From Natrinema marinum (GTDB lineage Archaea > Halobacteriota > Halobacteria > Halobacteriales > Natrialbaceae), in contig NZ_CP100763.1 in NCBI RefSeq assembly GCF_024296685.1, positions 2,914,001 through 2,978,000 of the forward strand: 64,000 nt of DNA, given 5' to 3'. The translations under genes were made by a program, and so were the position numbers. The notes beneath the pieces were generated by a model. The model had not been told where the DNA came from, made no database searches, and was given only the letters and a program-made list of their open reading frames with translations. Numbering within the stretch: the first letter of the stretch is position 1; each line of letters opens with the position of its first letter. Of this stretch, positions 1 through 9,139 are shown piece by piece.

Positions 1-155
1 AGGACGCCGCCCTCGCTGAGCGGGGCGCCAAGCGGCGTGACGACGGCGAGTAGTGTGATCTCGGCGTCGGGGAACGTCTCTATGGCGTAGGCGAGCGCCT
101 CGTCGGCTCGTGGGCGGCCGAGCGTGGGAACGAGAACGCGGTCAGGATCGACCAT
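1..155 (-). CDS. Universal stress protein (UspA family), C-terminus outside window
   Basis: Read on the minus strand from ATG at 155, the frame stays open to the window edge and begins [15 protein letters not shown], followed by [22 protein letters not shown]. This is the first beta strand, helix and second strand of the UspA fold (DRVLVPTLG, then a helix, then ITLLAVVTP). UspA proteins are small cytoplasmic proteins, often ATP-binding, linked to stress survival; nothing here defines a specific role. Only about 51 residues are visible, so the ATP-binding glycine motif near the C-terminus cannot be checked. It is divergent from the Hel308 gene. Confidence 0.7.
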   Translation of the reverse strand, partial: MVDPDRVLVPTLGRPRADEALAYAIETFPDAEITLLAVVTPLGAPLSEGGV

Positions 156-270
156 GGACAGGGGTTCGGTCGCCGGTCCCATCGATCTGTCGCCCCTTCT
201 ATCGTGTTTGTCAGGTAAACGTCGAGGGAAGGGTGGGAAGGAAGCGTCCTGCTATCGCGCCAATATGGCG

Positions 271-380
271 TCGCCACGCCCTCCCCAGCCGATTCGCTCA
301 CTTCATTCGCTCATCCCTCGCACGGAGATTGTCGGCCGCCCTCACTGACGTTCGATCGGTCGACAGCGCGCGCCACCGCA
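271..380 (+). repeat. Interspersed repeat, copy A (conserved ends, variable core)
   Basis: The left end reads GCCACGCCCTCCCCAGCCGA, the core has TTCGCTCACTTCATTCGCTC, and the right end is CAGCGCGCGCCACCGCA. The same ends recur at 10511-10626, 60472-60634 and, reversed, 34762-34929. The gene-free stretch 156-490 holds this repeat and, at 458-467, the hel308 promoter; I see nothing else in it. Short open frames on both strands here are by-products of the repeat. Confidence 0.75.
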
Positions 381-457
381 TGCCGCTCGATCGGTTCGAG
401 GTACTCCATCCGTTCATCGAACGCTCGAGAGGGCGTGCCCGCGGTCGGCGAGACGAC

Positions 458-467
458 AGTTTAAACC
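458..467 (+). promoter_or_regulatory. TATA box of hel308
   Basis: CAGTTTAAACC lies 25 to 32 bases before the ATG at 491. That spacing puts the transcription start at or next to the start codon, the leaderless arrangement common in haloarchaea. It supports the start at 491 rather than the much longer open frame that begins at 110. Confidence 0.6.
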
Positions 468-490
468 ACGGGACGCGCCAAGGACGGACA

Positions 491-2905
491 ATGAATATCG
501 AGGAGCTGTCGGGGCTCCCGCCCGGTGCGACCCGTCACTTCCGGGAGGAGGGCATCGAGGAGCTCTACCCGCCCCAGGCCGAGGCGGTCGAGGCCGGCGC
601 GACCGACGGCGAGAGCCTCGTGGCCGCCGTCCCCACCGCCAGCGGGAAGACGATGATCGCCGCCCTGTCGATGCTGTCAGCGATCGAACGCGGCGGGAAG
701 GCGCTCTATATCGTCCCGCTGCGGGCGCTCGCCAGCGAGAAAAAGGAGGAGTTCGAGGCCTACGGAGAGTTCGGCGTCACGGTCGGCGTGACGACCGGCA
801 ACTACGAGAGCACCAGCGACTGGCTCGCGACGAAAGACATCATCGTGGCGACCAGCGAGAAGGTCGACTCGCTCGTGCGCAACGGCGCGGACTGGCTCTC
901 CGAGCTGACCTGCGTCGTCAGCGACGAGGTCCACCTGATCGACGACCGGAATCGCGGCCCGACGCTCGAGGTGACCCTTGCCAAACTCCGGCAGCTCAAC
1001 CCGCGCATGCAGGTGGTCGCCCTCTCGGCGACGGTCGGCAACGCCGACGAGATCGCCGACTGGCTCGACGCCGCGCTGGTCGACACCGACTGGCGGCCGA
1101 TCGACCTGCAGATGGGGGTCCACTACGGCAACGCCTTGAACTTCGACGACGGCTCGACCAGAGAGGTCCCCGTGGAGGGGAGCGAGAAGCAGGAGGCCGC
1201 GCTGGTCCGCGACATCCTCCAAGAGGGGGGCTCCTCGCTCGTCTTCGTCAACTCGCGGCGCAACGCCGAGGCGGCCGCGCGGCGGCTCGGCGGGGTCTCG
1301 AAAAACGAACTGACCGCCGAAGAGCGAACCGAACTCGCCGAGTTGGCCGACGAAATTAGAGACGACAGCGACACCGAGACCAGCAGGGACCTGGCCGACT
1401 GCGTCGAGCGCGGCGCAGCCTTCCACCACGCCGGCCTCTCGAGCACCCAGCGGAGCCTCGTCGAGGAAGCCTTTCGCGATCGGCTGCTGAAGGTCATCTC
1501 GGCGACACCGACGCTCGCGGCCGGGGTCAACACGCCGGCTCGGCGCGTGATCGTCCGCGACTGGCGGCGCTTCGACCCGAGCGCCGGCGGGATGGCTCCC
1601 TTAGACGTCCTCGAGGTCCACCAGATGATGGGCCGAGCGGGCCGTCCGGGCCTCGATCCCTACGGCGAGGCCGTCCTCCTCGCGAAAAGCCACGACGAGA
1701 GCGAGGAGCTGTTCGACCGCTACATCTGGGCCGATCCCGAGCCCGTCCGCTCGAAGCTGGCGGCCGAGCCCGCACTCAGAACGCACGTGCTCGCGACCAT
1801 CGCCTCCGGCTTCGCCCGCACACGTGAGGGACTCCTCGAGTTCCTCGAGGCCACCCTCTACGCGAGCCAGTCGAGCGAAGCCGGCCGGCTCGAGACGGTG
1901 ACCGACACGGTCTTACAGTACCTCGAGTCGAACGACTTCATCGAACGCGAGGCGCGTAGCGCCTCGGAATCCTCGAGCGGTTCACCGCGAGAGCGCGAGG
2001 GTAGTGACGACGACGCTGCAGCCGACGACGGCGGCGCGTTCACCTCCGCGGCCGATCTCGCCGACAGCGCCGGCCGAGACGAGTCGCTCGAGGCAACCAG
2101 CCTCGGCCACACCGTCTCGCGGCTCTACCTCGATCCGATGAGCGCCGCCGAGATCGTCCACGGGCTCGCAGACGCCGACGAGCGCCCGACCGCGCTCGGC
2201 CTCTACCAGTTGATCTCGCGGACGCCGGACATGTACGAACTCTACTTGCGCTCGGGCGAAGACGAGAAATTCGGCGAACTCTACTACGAGCGCGAGGCCG
2301 AACTGCTCGGCGATGCGCCAAGCGAGTTCGAGGAGGAGCGCTTCGAGGACTGGCTCTCGGCGCTCAAGACGGGCACGCTGCTCGAGGATTGGGCCGAGGA
2401 AACGGACGAAGAGCAGCTGACTGACCGGTACAAGATCGGGCCGGGCGATCTGCGGGGGAAAGTCGACACCGCCGAGTGGCTGCTCGGCGCGGCCGAGTCG
2501 CTGGCCGCCGAGATCGACAGCGAGTGGACGGTCGCGGTCCGGGAGGCCCGCGCCCGCGTCGAACACGGCGTCGGCGAGGAACTGCTCGAGCTCGTCTCGG
2601 TCGGCGGCGTCGGTCGCAAGCGCGCCCGACGGCTCTACGACGCGGGAATCGAGGAACCCGCGGACCTGCGAACCGCGGACAAGGGTGTGGTCCTCAGCGT
2701 GTTGAAAGGCGAGAAAACAGCGGAAACCATCCTCGAGAACGCCGGTCGCGAAGATCCTTCGATGGACGGCATCGAGCCGACATCGTCGGGGTCGGGTACC
2801 AGAAGCGCCACGGCTGATTCGGGTGAAGGGGCGAACGACGACGATCGGCCCCTGACGGAGGCGACCGAATCCGACGAGAGCCAGTCCAGTCTGGGTGATT
2901 TCTGA
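491..2905 (+). CDS. hel308: ATP-dependent DNA helicase Hel308
   Basis: A superfamily 2, Ski2-like 3'-5' DNA helicase of about 804 residues, the usual haloarchaeal size. In archaea Hel308 acts at stalled replication forks. Visible motifs: Walker [10 protein letters not shown] (residues 46-54), Ia [18 protein letters not shown] (about 146), [48 protein letters not shown] (about 378-387). A helix-hairpin-helix [17 protein letters not shown] lies near residues 705-720. An acidic, Ser-rich insertion sits near residues 490-520. The start at 491 is chosen from the TATA spacing and because the preceding frame is repeat sequence. Its stop overlaps the cgi121 start by one base, so the two are probably one transcript. 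Confidence 0.95.
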   Translation: MNIEELSGLPPGATRHFREEGIEELYPPQAEAVEAGATDGESLVAAVPTASGKTMIAALSMLSAIERGGKALYIVPLRALASEKKEEFEAYGEFGVTVGVTTGNYESTSDWLATKDIIVATSEKVDSLVRNGADWLSELTCVVSDEVHLIDDRNRGPTLEVTLAKLRQLNPRMQVVALSATVGNADEIADWLDAALVDTDWRPIDLQMGVHYGNALNFDDGSTREVPVEGSEKQEAALVRDILQEGGSSLVFVNSRRNAEAAARRLGGVSKNELTAEERTELAELADEIRDDSDTETSRDLADCVERGAAFHHAGLSSTQRSLVEEAFRDRLLKVISATPTLAAGVNTPARRVIVRDWRRFDPSAGGMAPLDVLEVHQMMGRAGRPGLDPYGEAVLLAKSHDESEELFDRYIWADPEPVRSKLAAEPALRTHVLATIASGFARTREGLLEFLEATLYASQSSEAGRLETVTDTVLQYLESNDFIEREARSASESSSGSPREREGSDDDAAADDGGAFTSAADLADSAGRDESLEATSLGHTVSRLYLDPMSAAEIVHGLADADERPTALGLYQLISRTPDMYELYLRSGEDEKFGELYYEREAELLGDAPSEFEEERFEDWLSALKTGTLLEDWAEETDEEQLTDRYKIGPGDLRGKVDTAEWLLGAAESLAAEIDSEWTVAVREARARVEHGVGEELLELVSVGGVGRKRARRLYDAGIEEPADLRTADKGVVLSVLKGEKTAETILENAGREDPSMDGIEPTSSGSGTRSATADSGEGANDDDRPLTEATESDESQSSLGDF

Positions 2906-3441
2906 TGGAGCTACTCGAGTGCCGACTGACGATCGACGACCTCGATTCGTTCGTGGCCGATCTCGGCGATCTCGGCGACCGCCACGGCGTGACGATACAG
3001 GCCTTCGACGCCCGCTACGTCGCGGATCGGCGCCACCTCGAGCGGGCCGTCGAACTCGCGGATCGCGCCATCGAGCGCGGCGAGAACGTCGCGCGGGACC
3101 GCGCCGTCGAGATCCTGCTGTACGCCGCCGGCCGCCGACAGATCGACCGCGCCCTCGAGATGGGCGTCGGCGAGGGCGACAATCGGGCCGTGATCCTCGT
3201 CGACGGGAGCAGCGGTTCCACCGGAAGCGAAGCGGGTCGCGGCGAGGAAGACGAAGCGGCCGCCCTCGAGGAGGTCGCCGCTCTCGAGGCTGTCACGTCG
3301 ACCGAACCGACGCTCGAGGAGTCCGACGAGGAGACGCTGTCGTCCTTTTTCGAGATCACCGACGCCGAGCGCGGGGCGACCGACGCCTCGCTGTCGGCGC
3401 TGGTCCGCGAGCGCGTGGCGCTGCTCGAAGTCGAGAAGTAG
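2905..3441 (+). CDS. cgi121: KEOPS complex subunit Cgi121
   Basis: 178 residues beginning [17 protein letters not shown], with the family pattern of an early QAFDARYVADRRHLERAVELA segment and a downstream AVEILLYAAGRRQIDRALEMG segment. Cgi121 is a KEOPS subunit that binds tRNA for N6-threonylcarbamoyladenosine (t6A37) formation in the cytoplasm. Residues about 100-140 form an acidic insertion (GSEAGRGEEDEAAALEE) that looks like a haloarchaeal loop. The ATG shares its A with the TGA of hel308, so translation is probably coupled. Pairing of these two genes is widespread in archaea (from memory). Confidence 0.9.
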   Translation: MELLECRLTIDDLDSFVADLGDLGDRHGVTIQAFDARYVADRRHLERAVELADRAIERGENVARDRAVEILLYAAGRRQIDRALEMGVGEGDNRAVILVDGSSGSTGSEAGRGEEDEAAALEEVAALEAVTSTEPTLEESDEETLSSFFEITDAERGATDASLSALVRERVALLEVEK

Positions 3442-3459
3442 CCCGCGGGCCGACCGCCG

Positions 3460-4257
3460 TCAGTCGTCGGCCGACTTCTCGAGTCGCCCCTCCCTCGCCT
3501 CTCGGAGGCCGTCGCAGATCCCGCCCTGACTCGACATGTTGACTTTAGCGAGTCGGCCGCGTCGGCGGACGAGGTCGAACGCGTCGGGGTCGATCGGCTC
3601 GCCCTCGGGCGTTCGGAAGAGTCGATCGTCCGGGTCGGAGACGAGGCCGGTCTCGCGGGCCTTCTCGAGGTAGCGCTCGATCGGGGCCGCCGGCGCGGTG
3701 ACGGCGAACGAGCGATCGCCGACGTAGACGGCGACGGTCTCGTCCGCGCCGTCGGCCGCCGTCCCGCCGTCGAGTCCCTCGAAGTCGCGTCGCCGGAGGG
3801 CAACGATCGCGTCCGGATCGAGACCCGCCTCGAGCAGCGCCTCGACCGCGTCGTACTGGCGCGCGACTCGAGCCTTCTCGTCGAGTTCGGCGCGGACCGC
3901 GGCGACGTCGCCGTCGGCGTCGGGAAACGCCTCGGCGAACGAGCGGCGTTCGTTGACGCCGCGGGTGATCTCCGTCTCGTGCATGTGCGCGGTGAGCGTG
4001 ATCCGGGCGGTCTCGACGGTCGGCAGGGACTCGACCTCGTCGCGGGCGTCGACGGCCATCATCCAGGCGAACGCCGGCGAGCACCACGCCGTCGGGAGCG
4101 TGAACTCGACCGCGACGCGGGCGCCGTCGATCTCGATCCGATCGACGTACTCGAGGGCGACGATCGAGCGGTCGAGTTCCGGGTCGGTGACGCGGTCCAG
4201 TCGGTCGCGGACGGCCGCTCGGCTGGGTTCGGGCGTCGCGCGTTCGGTCCCGGTCAT
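3460..4257 (-). CDS. DUF59/MIP18-type iron-sulfur assembly protein with long C-terminal extension
   Basis: 265 residues. The first 80 carry the MIP18/DUF59 pattern: DPELDRSIVALEYVDRI, then EFTLPTAWCSPAFAWMM with a single conserved cysteine. Proteins of this fold help deliver or insert Fe-S clusters. The remaining 180 residues (DADGDVAAVRAELDEKAR onward) I do not recognise; they include an alpha-rich part and a charged tail. The start codon shares one base with the amidohydrolase stop (TGATG), so the two are an operon. Genes of this kind accompany amidohydrolase and alcohol dehydrogenase genes in actinobacterial binuclear-iron monooxygenase clusters, which is the basis for a possible link to ketone or alcohol metabolism (inference). 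Confidence 0.75.
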   Translation of the reverse strand: MTGTERATPEPSRAAVRDRLDRVTDPELDRSIVALEYVDRIEIDGARVAVEFTLPTAWCSPAFAWMMAVDARDEVESLPTVETARITLTAHMHETEITRGVNERRSFAEAFPDADGDVAAVRAELDEKARVARQYDAVEALLEAGLDPDAIVALRRRDFEGLDGGTAADGADETVAVYVGDRSFAVTAPAAPIERYLEKARETGLVSDPDDRLFRTPEGEPIDPDAFDLVRRRGRLAKVNMSSQGGICDGLREAREGRLEKSADD

Positions 4258-5321
4258 CAGTCGTCGGCCGCCGCGGGTTCCTCGCCGGCGTAGTGGTCTC
4301 CGAGACCGAACTCCCGGCTGATCTCGTCGTCCTGGAACGCTCGGCGCTTCGCTTCGATGTCGATGTCGTAGAGGTCGGCCGCGTTCTCGCCCATCACCTT
4401 CCGCTTGGTCTCGAGATCCCACTCGACGCCGTACTCCGTGCGGTGTTCCTGCGTGAGTTCGGCCTCGAGGACTTCCTCGACGAGCCAGTCGGGGTTCCAC
4501 AGCGCGTAGTCCGAACCGAACAGGATGCGGTCCTCGCCGAGCCACCAGAGCAGTTCGGACATGATCTCGGAGAACTTGCCCGGCCGGTTCTGGGCGAACG
4601 GCGCGGCGACGGCCAGGCCGCCGTAGACGTTGTTCTCCTGGGCGGCGATCCAGCAGAAGTCGTCGAGCCGCGGGAGACCGACGTGTTCGACGATGAAGTT
4701 GAGGTCGGGGAACGACGAGGCCGCGTCGTCGACGTCGGCGACGTCGAATGCGTCGCGGTTCAGCGGTCGAATGGTCGGTCCCTTGTGGGCGTGGATGTTC
4801 TCGATGCCGAGTTCGGCGCACTTCTCGAGGTAACGGAACGCCTCCTCGTCGTCGAGTCGCCACCCCTTCGAGTCGCCGCGCCACTCCGCGGTGTAGAGCT
4901 TGACGCCCGGGATGTCGTACGCCTCGTGGAGTTCCTCGAGGTACTCGAGGCCCGCCTCCCCGTCGCGGGGGTCGAAGGAGCCGTTGAGGACGAACCGCTC
5001 CGGATACTCGGTCGCGAGGTCGGCGTTCTGCTCGGTGGTGTTGAACCCCTCGACGTAGAAGTCAGAGAGGTACGTCGGTTGAAAGATCGCCATATCCGTG
5101 GCCGCGTTTCCGAACAGGTCCTCGACCATCCGGTCGGGGCCGTACTTCCGGTACTCCTCGATGCTCCACTGGCGATCTTCCGGCGTGAACGTCGTGTGAT
5201 AGTCGTAGAAACACTGGATGAACTCCTCTCCGCCGTCGTGGTCGATGTTCTCCGCCGTCGCGTCCCACAGGTGTACGTGCCCGTCGATGACGAATATCTC
5301 CTCGCCGTTGTGCTGGTACAT
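4257..5321 (-). CDS. Amidohydrolase family protein (COG2159-like metal-dependent hydrolase)
   Basis: 354 residues with the TIM-barrel amidohydrolase signature: DGHVHLWD (HxH at residues 15 and 17), HAHKGP mid-protein, EHVGLPR, and FGSDYALW holding the catalytic Asp. This matches the ACMSD-like COG2159 group, which catalyses decarboxylation or hydrolysis at a divalent metal; the substrate cannot be read from sequence. I start at the ATG at 5321 (MYQHNGEEIF) rather than ten codons upstream, because the conserved metal motif then lies at the usual distance from the N-terminus. It is the first gene of a two-gene operon with the DUF59 protein and is divergent from the alcohol dehydrogenase at 5508. 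Confidence 0.85.
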   Translation of the reverse strand: MYQHNGEEIFVIDGHVHLWDATAENIDHDGGEEFIQCFYDYHTTFTPEDRQWSIEEYRKYGPDRMVEDLFGNAATDMAIFQPTYLSDFYVEGFNTTEQNADLATEYPERFVLNGSFDPRDGEAGLEYLEELHEAYDIPGVKLYTAEWRGDSKGWRLDDEEAFRYLEKCAELGIENIHAHKGPTIRPLNRDAFDVADVDDAASSFPDLNFIVEHVGLPRLDDFCWIAAQENNVYGGLAVAAPFAQNRPGKFSEIMSELLWWLGEDRILFGSDYALWNPDWLVEEVLEAELTQEHRTEYGVEWDLETKRKVMGENAADLYDIDIEAKRRAFQDDEISREFGLGDHYAGEEPAAADD

Positions 5322-5507
5322 GGCACAGTGTATATCGTTACCACACCACATTACTCTTTTTCAGACACGACTGAGTTACGACCTGATAGCGATTTTCGCC
5401 CTCCACATGAGTTTTCACCGGACTCTATATCAACTATTGAACACTCACACGAAGCGAAACGGGTGGTGAACGTTATGACCGATGACGGTGAACTGTGACC
5501 CAGTCCC

Positions 5508-6551
5508 ATGCAAGCAGCCAGGCTCCACGAGTACACCGACGACATGAGCGACGCGCTGCGAATCGACGAGGTCGACCGCCCCGACATTGAGCAGTCCGAC
5601 GGGGTCCTAGTCGAGGTCGAGGGCGCGGGCTGGTGCCAGACCGACAACCACATCATCGAGGGAATGTGGGCCGACTACGCGCCACAGGACCTGCCGATGA
5701 CGCTCGGCCACGAGAACGCCGGCGTCGTCGCCGAGACCGGCGACGAGGTGACGCTGGTCGAGGAGGGCGATCCCGTGATCTGCCATCCCGTCCAGACCTG
5801 CGGCATCTGTCGCCCCTGCCGGCTCGGCGAGGACATGTACTGCGAAAACAGCGCGTTCAACGGACTCACGACCGACGGCGGCTTCGCCGAGTACCTGCAG
5901 ACCAACGAGCGCGCGGTGATCCCCCTCCCCGACGGCGTCGATCCGACCGACATCGCGCCCCACGCCGACGCTGGAATCACGGCCTACCACGCCGTGAAGA
6001 AGGCGGTCAATGAACTGAACCCCGGCGATACCAGCGTCGTCATCGGCGTCGGCGGCCTCGGCCACATCGGACTCCAGTGTCTCGAGGCGATGAGCGCCGC
6101 CGACATCGTCGCCGTCGACATCAAAGACGAGGCGCTCGAGTTGGCCGAGGATCTGGGGGCGCGACACACCGTCAACTCCGCCGAGGAGGAGGTCGCCGAC
6201 GTCGTCGCGGATCTGACCGACGACGAGGGGGCCCAGCAAGTGATCGACTTCGTCGGCGGCGACGAGACGACCGGGATGGCACCCGACATCGTCGCCGCCG
6301 GCGGCGACCACCACGTCGTCGGCTACGGCGGTCACGTCCACCAGCCCAGTCAGGCGCTGGTCAACGGTGAGTTCTCCTACCGCGGGACGCTGGTGGGCAA
6401 GTACGCAGAGCTCCAGGAACTGGTCGCGCTCGTGGACCGTGGGGCGGTCGAACTCCGCACCGAGCGCCACGACTTGGGCGAGATCAACGCGGTCGCCGAG
6501 CGACTCGAGCACAACGAGATCGAAGGGCGAGCGGTCGTCCTCCCGCCCTGA
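5508..6551 (+). CDS. Zinc-dependent NAD(P)-alcohol dehydrogenase
   Basis: A 347-residue medium-chain dehydrogenase. Catalytic zinc ligands are C43 (GWCQTD) and H68/E69 (GHEN). The structural zinc site is C98, C101, C104 and C112 in TCGICRPCRLGEDMYC. The Rossmann motif is VGGLGHIG near residues 178-186, followed by an acidic residue in VAVDIKD, which suggests NAD rather than NADP. It should oxidise alcohols or reduce aldehydes or ketones in the cytoplasm. A TATA-like CTCTATATC lies near 5421, giving a leader of about 60 bases. It faces away from the amidohydrolase-DUF59 operon; the three probably belong to one pathway (inference). Confidence 0.92.
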   Translation: MQAARLHEYTDDMSDALRIDEVDRPDIEQSDGVLVEVEGAGWCQTDNHIIEGMWADYAPQDLPMTLGHENAGVVAETGDEVTLVEEGDPVICHPVQTCGICRPCRLGEDMYCENSAFNGLTTDGGFAEYLQTNERAVIPLPDGVDPTDIAPHADAGITAYHAVKKAVNELNPGDTSVVIGVGGLGHIGLQCLEAMSAADIVAVDIKDEALELAEDLGARHTVNSAEEEVADVVADLTDDEGAQQVIDFVGGDETTGMAPDIVAAGGDHHVVGYGGHVHQPSQALVNGEFSYRGTLVGKYAELQELVALVDRGAVELRTERHDLGEINAVAERLEHNEIEGRAVVLPP

Positions 6552-6726
6552 TGGACAGCCGTCGCCGCGTCGCCGTCGCCGCGGACGGCTCGTTCGATTT
6601 CGCTCCTGACGGTCGGTCGAAAACACGGGGCGGTTCGCGACGGCCAGTCTACGGCGATCGGCGCGCCGACGGGAACGAACTCGGAATCGGCGCTACGCTC
6701 TTGTGTGACCGTCCGATACGCCCTGC

Positions 6727-8094
6727 ATGGCCACGCTCGAGGACCCCATCGAGATCGGCGATGTCACGGTCCCCAATCGACTCTACCGCGCGCCGTTGCT
6801 CGAGTGTGCGGGCAACGGCCCCGACGCGGTCGACGCGCTGATCGACGACCTCGAGCCCGCCGCGGCGTCGGGCGTCGGGCTGCTCTGTCAGGGCGCGACG
6901 ATCGTCCGCGGCGAGGGGGGCTGTGCCGCGCCGGGGATGACACGCGTCCACGATCCCGACTTCGTCGAGGGGCTGTCGCGGCTGACCGACCGCATTCACG
7001 ACCACGGGAGTCGGCTCTTCGTCCAACTCGAGCACGGCGGCCTGCGGAGCATGGAGACCTGGCACGCCGAGTATCGCGAGGAGCATCCGGACATAGAGCA
7101 ACTCGCCGTCTCGCAACCGCCGTGGCAGTTGCGGTCGCTGGATCGGCTCGGCTTTCTCGACTACGAGCCACACGTCTTGACGACTGACGAGGTGTACGAC
7201 CTCGCAGCGGACTTCGGCCGCGCGGCCGCCCGAACCGTCGAGGCGGGCTACGACGGCATCCACCTCGCCGGGGCGAACATGGGGATCGTCCAGCAGTTCC
7301 TGTCGCCCTTCTACAACCGCCGCGACGACGAGTTCGGCGGTTCGCCGGAGGCCCGCCTCGAGTTCCTCGCGGTCGTCCACGACGAGATCCGCGAGCGGGC
7401 CGGGGACGTGCCGATCATGACCAAGGTGCCGGCCGAGACGCCGGCACCCCCATCGCCGGTCGTCCGCCGGAAACTCTCGCTCGAGGACGGGGTCGAGATC
7501 GCTCGTCGACTCGAGCGGATCGGCTACGACGCGGTCGTCCCCGTTCAGACGTCGGTCGCGTGGGACATGAGCATCGTCCGCGGGGAGTATCCGGCTCGAG
7601 CGTGGGAGAACGAAGCGCTGCGTGAGGGGTACGACGCGGCCTTCGGCGGGCCAGCCCGGAGGCGACTCGTCGCGTTGGCCAATCGCGTGCAGTCGTTGCA
7701 GTACGACTTCGAGCCGGCGTGGAACGAGGACTTCTGCCGGCGGGTTCGCGAACAGGTGTCGATTCCGGTCTTGGCGGAGGGCGGCATTCGCGAGCGGGCG
7801 CAGATGGATCGATTGTTGGGCTCGAGCGAGACGGGAGCATACGGCGACAGCCACGGAGTGCCGGCCTGTGATATGGTCGGGATGGCCCGCCCATTCTACG
7901 CCGAACCGCGGCTGGGCGCGCGGCTGCTCGATTCCGATTCCGGGACCGAGAACCCGCGCGTCGTCTGTGAGAGCTGTAACAACTGCACGGTTCCACAAGT
8001 GACGGGCGCACCGGGGATCTGCCGGACCCCGGACGTGCTTCGAAAACGGGGCGAACTCGAGCGAGCGGGAGCGTACGAACGGTCCGAAACGTAG
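6727..8094 (+). CDS. NADH:flavin oxidoreductase, Old Yellow Enzyme family, with Fe-S cysteine cluster
   Basis: 455 residues. The N-terminus (EIGDVTVPNRLYRAPL) and the QLEHGG and GYDGIHLAGA segments match the FMN-binding TIM barrel of the Old Yellow Enzyme / 2,4-dienoyl-CoA reductase family. YNRRDDEFGGSPEARLEF is the family's usual post-active-site sequence. Near residues 415-433 lies C-x2-C-x2-C-x11-C (ESCNNC ... PGICRTP), the [4Fe-4S] signature of the trimethylamine dehydrogenase / dienoyl-CoA reductase branch. The second flavin and NAD domain of that branch is absent, as the protein ends soon after the cysteines. It would reduce an activated C=C bond; the electron donor is not evident. Confidence 0.88.
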   Translation: MATLEDPIEIGDVTVPNRLYRAPLLECAGNGPDAVDALIDDLEPAAASGVGLLCQGATIVRGEGGCAAPGMTRVHDPDFVEGLSRLTDRIHDHGSRLFVQLEHGGLRSMETWHAEYREEHPDIEQLAVSQPPWQLRSLDRLGFLDYEPHVLTTDEVYDLAADFGRAAARTVEAGYDGIHLAGANMGIVQQFLSPFYNRRDDEFGGSPEARLEFLAVVHDEIRERAGDVPIMTKVPAETPAPPSPVVRRKLSLEDGVEIARRLERIGYDAVVPVQTSVAWDMSIVRGEYPARAWENEALREGYDAAFGGPARRRLVALANRVQSLQYDFEPAWNEDFCRRVREQVSIPVLAEGGIRERAQMDRLLGSSETGAYGDSHGVPACDMVGMARPFYAEPRLGARLLDSDSGTENPRVVCESCNNCTVPQVTGAPGICRTPDVLRKRGELERAGAYERSET

Positions 8095-8103
8095 CGGGTC
8101 GGC

Positions 8104-8802
8104 TCAGGCCGTAATCGTGGTGCTCGTCAGCTCCTCGAGGGTTCCTTCGACGGTGTAGTCGGGGGCTTCGACTCTGAATCTGGAATCGGTCGAGCCGGCG
8201 TAGTGAAGCTGCAGGGTGTAAGAACCGTCGCCGGCGATCGGTGCTGCTTCGCGGCGGTCGGCGTCGACTTGCTCGAGCATGACCATCTCCCCAGTGTGGG
8301 CTGCATCGGACCGGCCCCGGATCGTGTAGGTCGTCCTGTTCGCCGAGACGTTCGCTCCCTCGATCGGATAGCCGCGATCGATCCACGCATTCAGTCCCTC
8401 GTCGATCGCGTATGTGCGTTCGTAGCCCGCGTCGATCAGCGCTGCGGCGCGCATCGTCGAGAGGTGATGAGGACACGCACAGTAGGTCACGATCTGCGTG
8501 TCGGTCGCCCACTCCTCGACCGGATCGTTCTCGGTCCCAGTCGGAGCCGGCGAGAAGACGGCACCCGTGATGTGGACCGCGTTGTACTGATCTCGGCCGC
8601 GTGCATCAGCGAACTTCGCCTCGTCGTTTTCGTACCACTGATACACGTCGTCGACCGGTGCCAGCGGTACCTTCGTCCCGTCGGTGGTCGTCGTTTCGTA
8701 CCCGTACTCGTTGGCCGGCGTGCCACCGTTGCTTCCGAGACAGCCGGCAACCCCGCCGATCGCCGCCGTCCCTCCAATAGCGAGGAACGTCCGTCGATTC
8801 AT
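8104..8802 (-). CDS. Tat-exported lipoprotein with rhodanese-like domain
   Basis: 232 residues. MNRRTFLAIGGTAAIGG is a twin-arginine signal, and the lipobox GVAGC21 predicts a lipid-anchored protein on the outer face of the membrane. Residues about 50-140 form a rhodanese-like domain: VYQWYENDEAKFADARG, YNAVHITGA, then IVTYCACPHH with Cys108 at the active-site position, and AALIDAGYERTYAIDEGLNAW. Such domains carry persulfides or act as redox sensors. Residues 150-232 are beta-rich and not assigned. It converges with the Old-Yellow-Enzyme gene, with a 9-base gap. Confidence 0.88.
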   Translation of the reverse strand: MNRRTFLAIGGTAAIGGVAGCLGSNGGTPANEYGYETTTTDGTKVPLAPVDDVYQWYENDEAKFADARGRDQYNAVHITGAVFSPAPTGTENDPVEEWATDTQIVTYCACPHHLSTMRAAALIDAGYERTYAIDEGLNAWIDRGYPIEGANVSANRTTYTIRGRSDAAHTGEMVMLEQVDADRREAAPIAGDGSYTLQLHYAGSTDSRFRVEAPDYTVEGTLEELTSTTITA

Positions 8803-8862
8803 ATTCGAGAACTAATGACGGCGACGAGATATGGCTTCTGGTGACGCCACAGTTACCGCTGG

Positions 8863-8883
8863 ACCCCTTCGTTTCAACTGGAG
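8863..8883 (-). repeat. Solitary ORB-like motif
   Basis: CCCTTCGTTTCAACTGG and its flanks are identical over 21 bases to the ORB element at 41142-41162 in the replication origin, in the same orientation. It lies between the rhodanese gene start and tRNA-Gln, about 32 kb from the origin, with no second motif or AT-rich region beside it. Confidence 0.6.
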
Positions 8884-8931
8884 ATCAAAGGACTGGGGAA
8901 CGAGACAACTCGAGTCGAAACGCGAGAGAAG

Positions 8932-9004
8932 TAGTCCCACCAGGATTCGAACCTGGGTCGAAGCCCCCAGAAGGCTTCAGGATTGGCCGCTACCCCATGG
9001 GACT
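8932..9004 (-). tRNA. tRNA-Gln (anticodon CUG)
   Basis: 73 bases on the minus strand. The acceptor stem AGTCCCA pairs with TGGGACT, with discriminator A. The anticodon stem AAGCC/GGCTT encloses the loop TTCTGGG, giving anticodon CUG for CAG codons. The T-arm has GGTTCGAATCC and the D-arm GGGGTAGCGGCCAATCC. No CCA is encoded and no intron is visible. An AT-rich CTATAG about 45 bases upstream may be the promoter. Confidence 0.95.
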
Positions 9005-9139
9005 TGACATGTTCCGTCGGCCTTCGTCTCCGACGGCGTAGTGACCTATAGTTCGGTTCCGTATTAGAGTGTTACGAACTCGGTTGCAGTCCGGAACCGA
9101 TAGGCGGATTCGAATACTGAATCCGAGTTGCGTTCGCAA

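Noticed and set aside
110-490. 127-codon upstream extension of the hel308 frame
   Set aside because: It runs through the interspersed repeat, has an Arg/Pro-rich shadow composition, and a TATA box plus ATG at 491 explain the gene.
4293-5498. 401-codon plus-strand frame opposite the amidohydrolase
   Set aside because: Typical antisense shadow of a high-GC gene (Val/Leu/Glu-rich); the minus strand has clear catalytic motifs.
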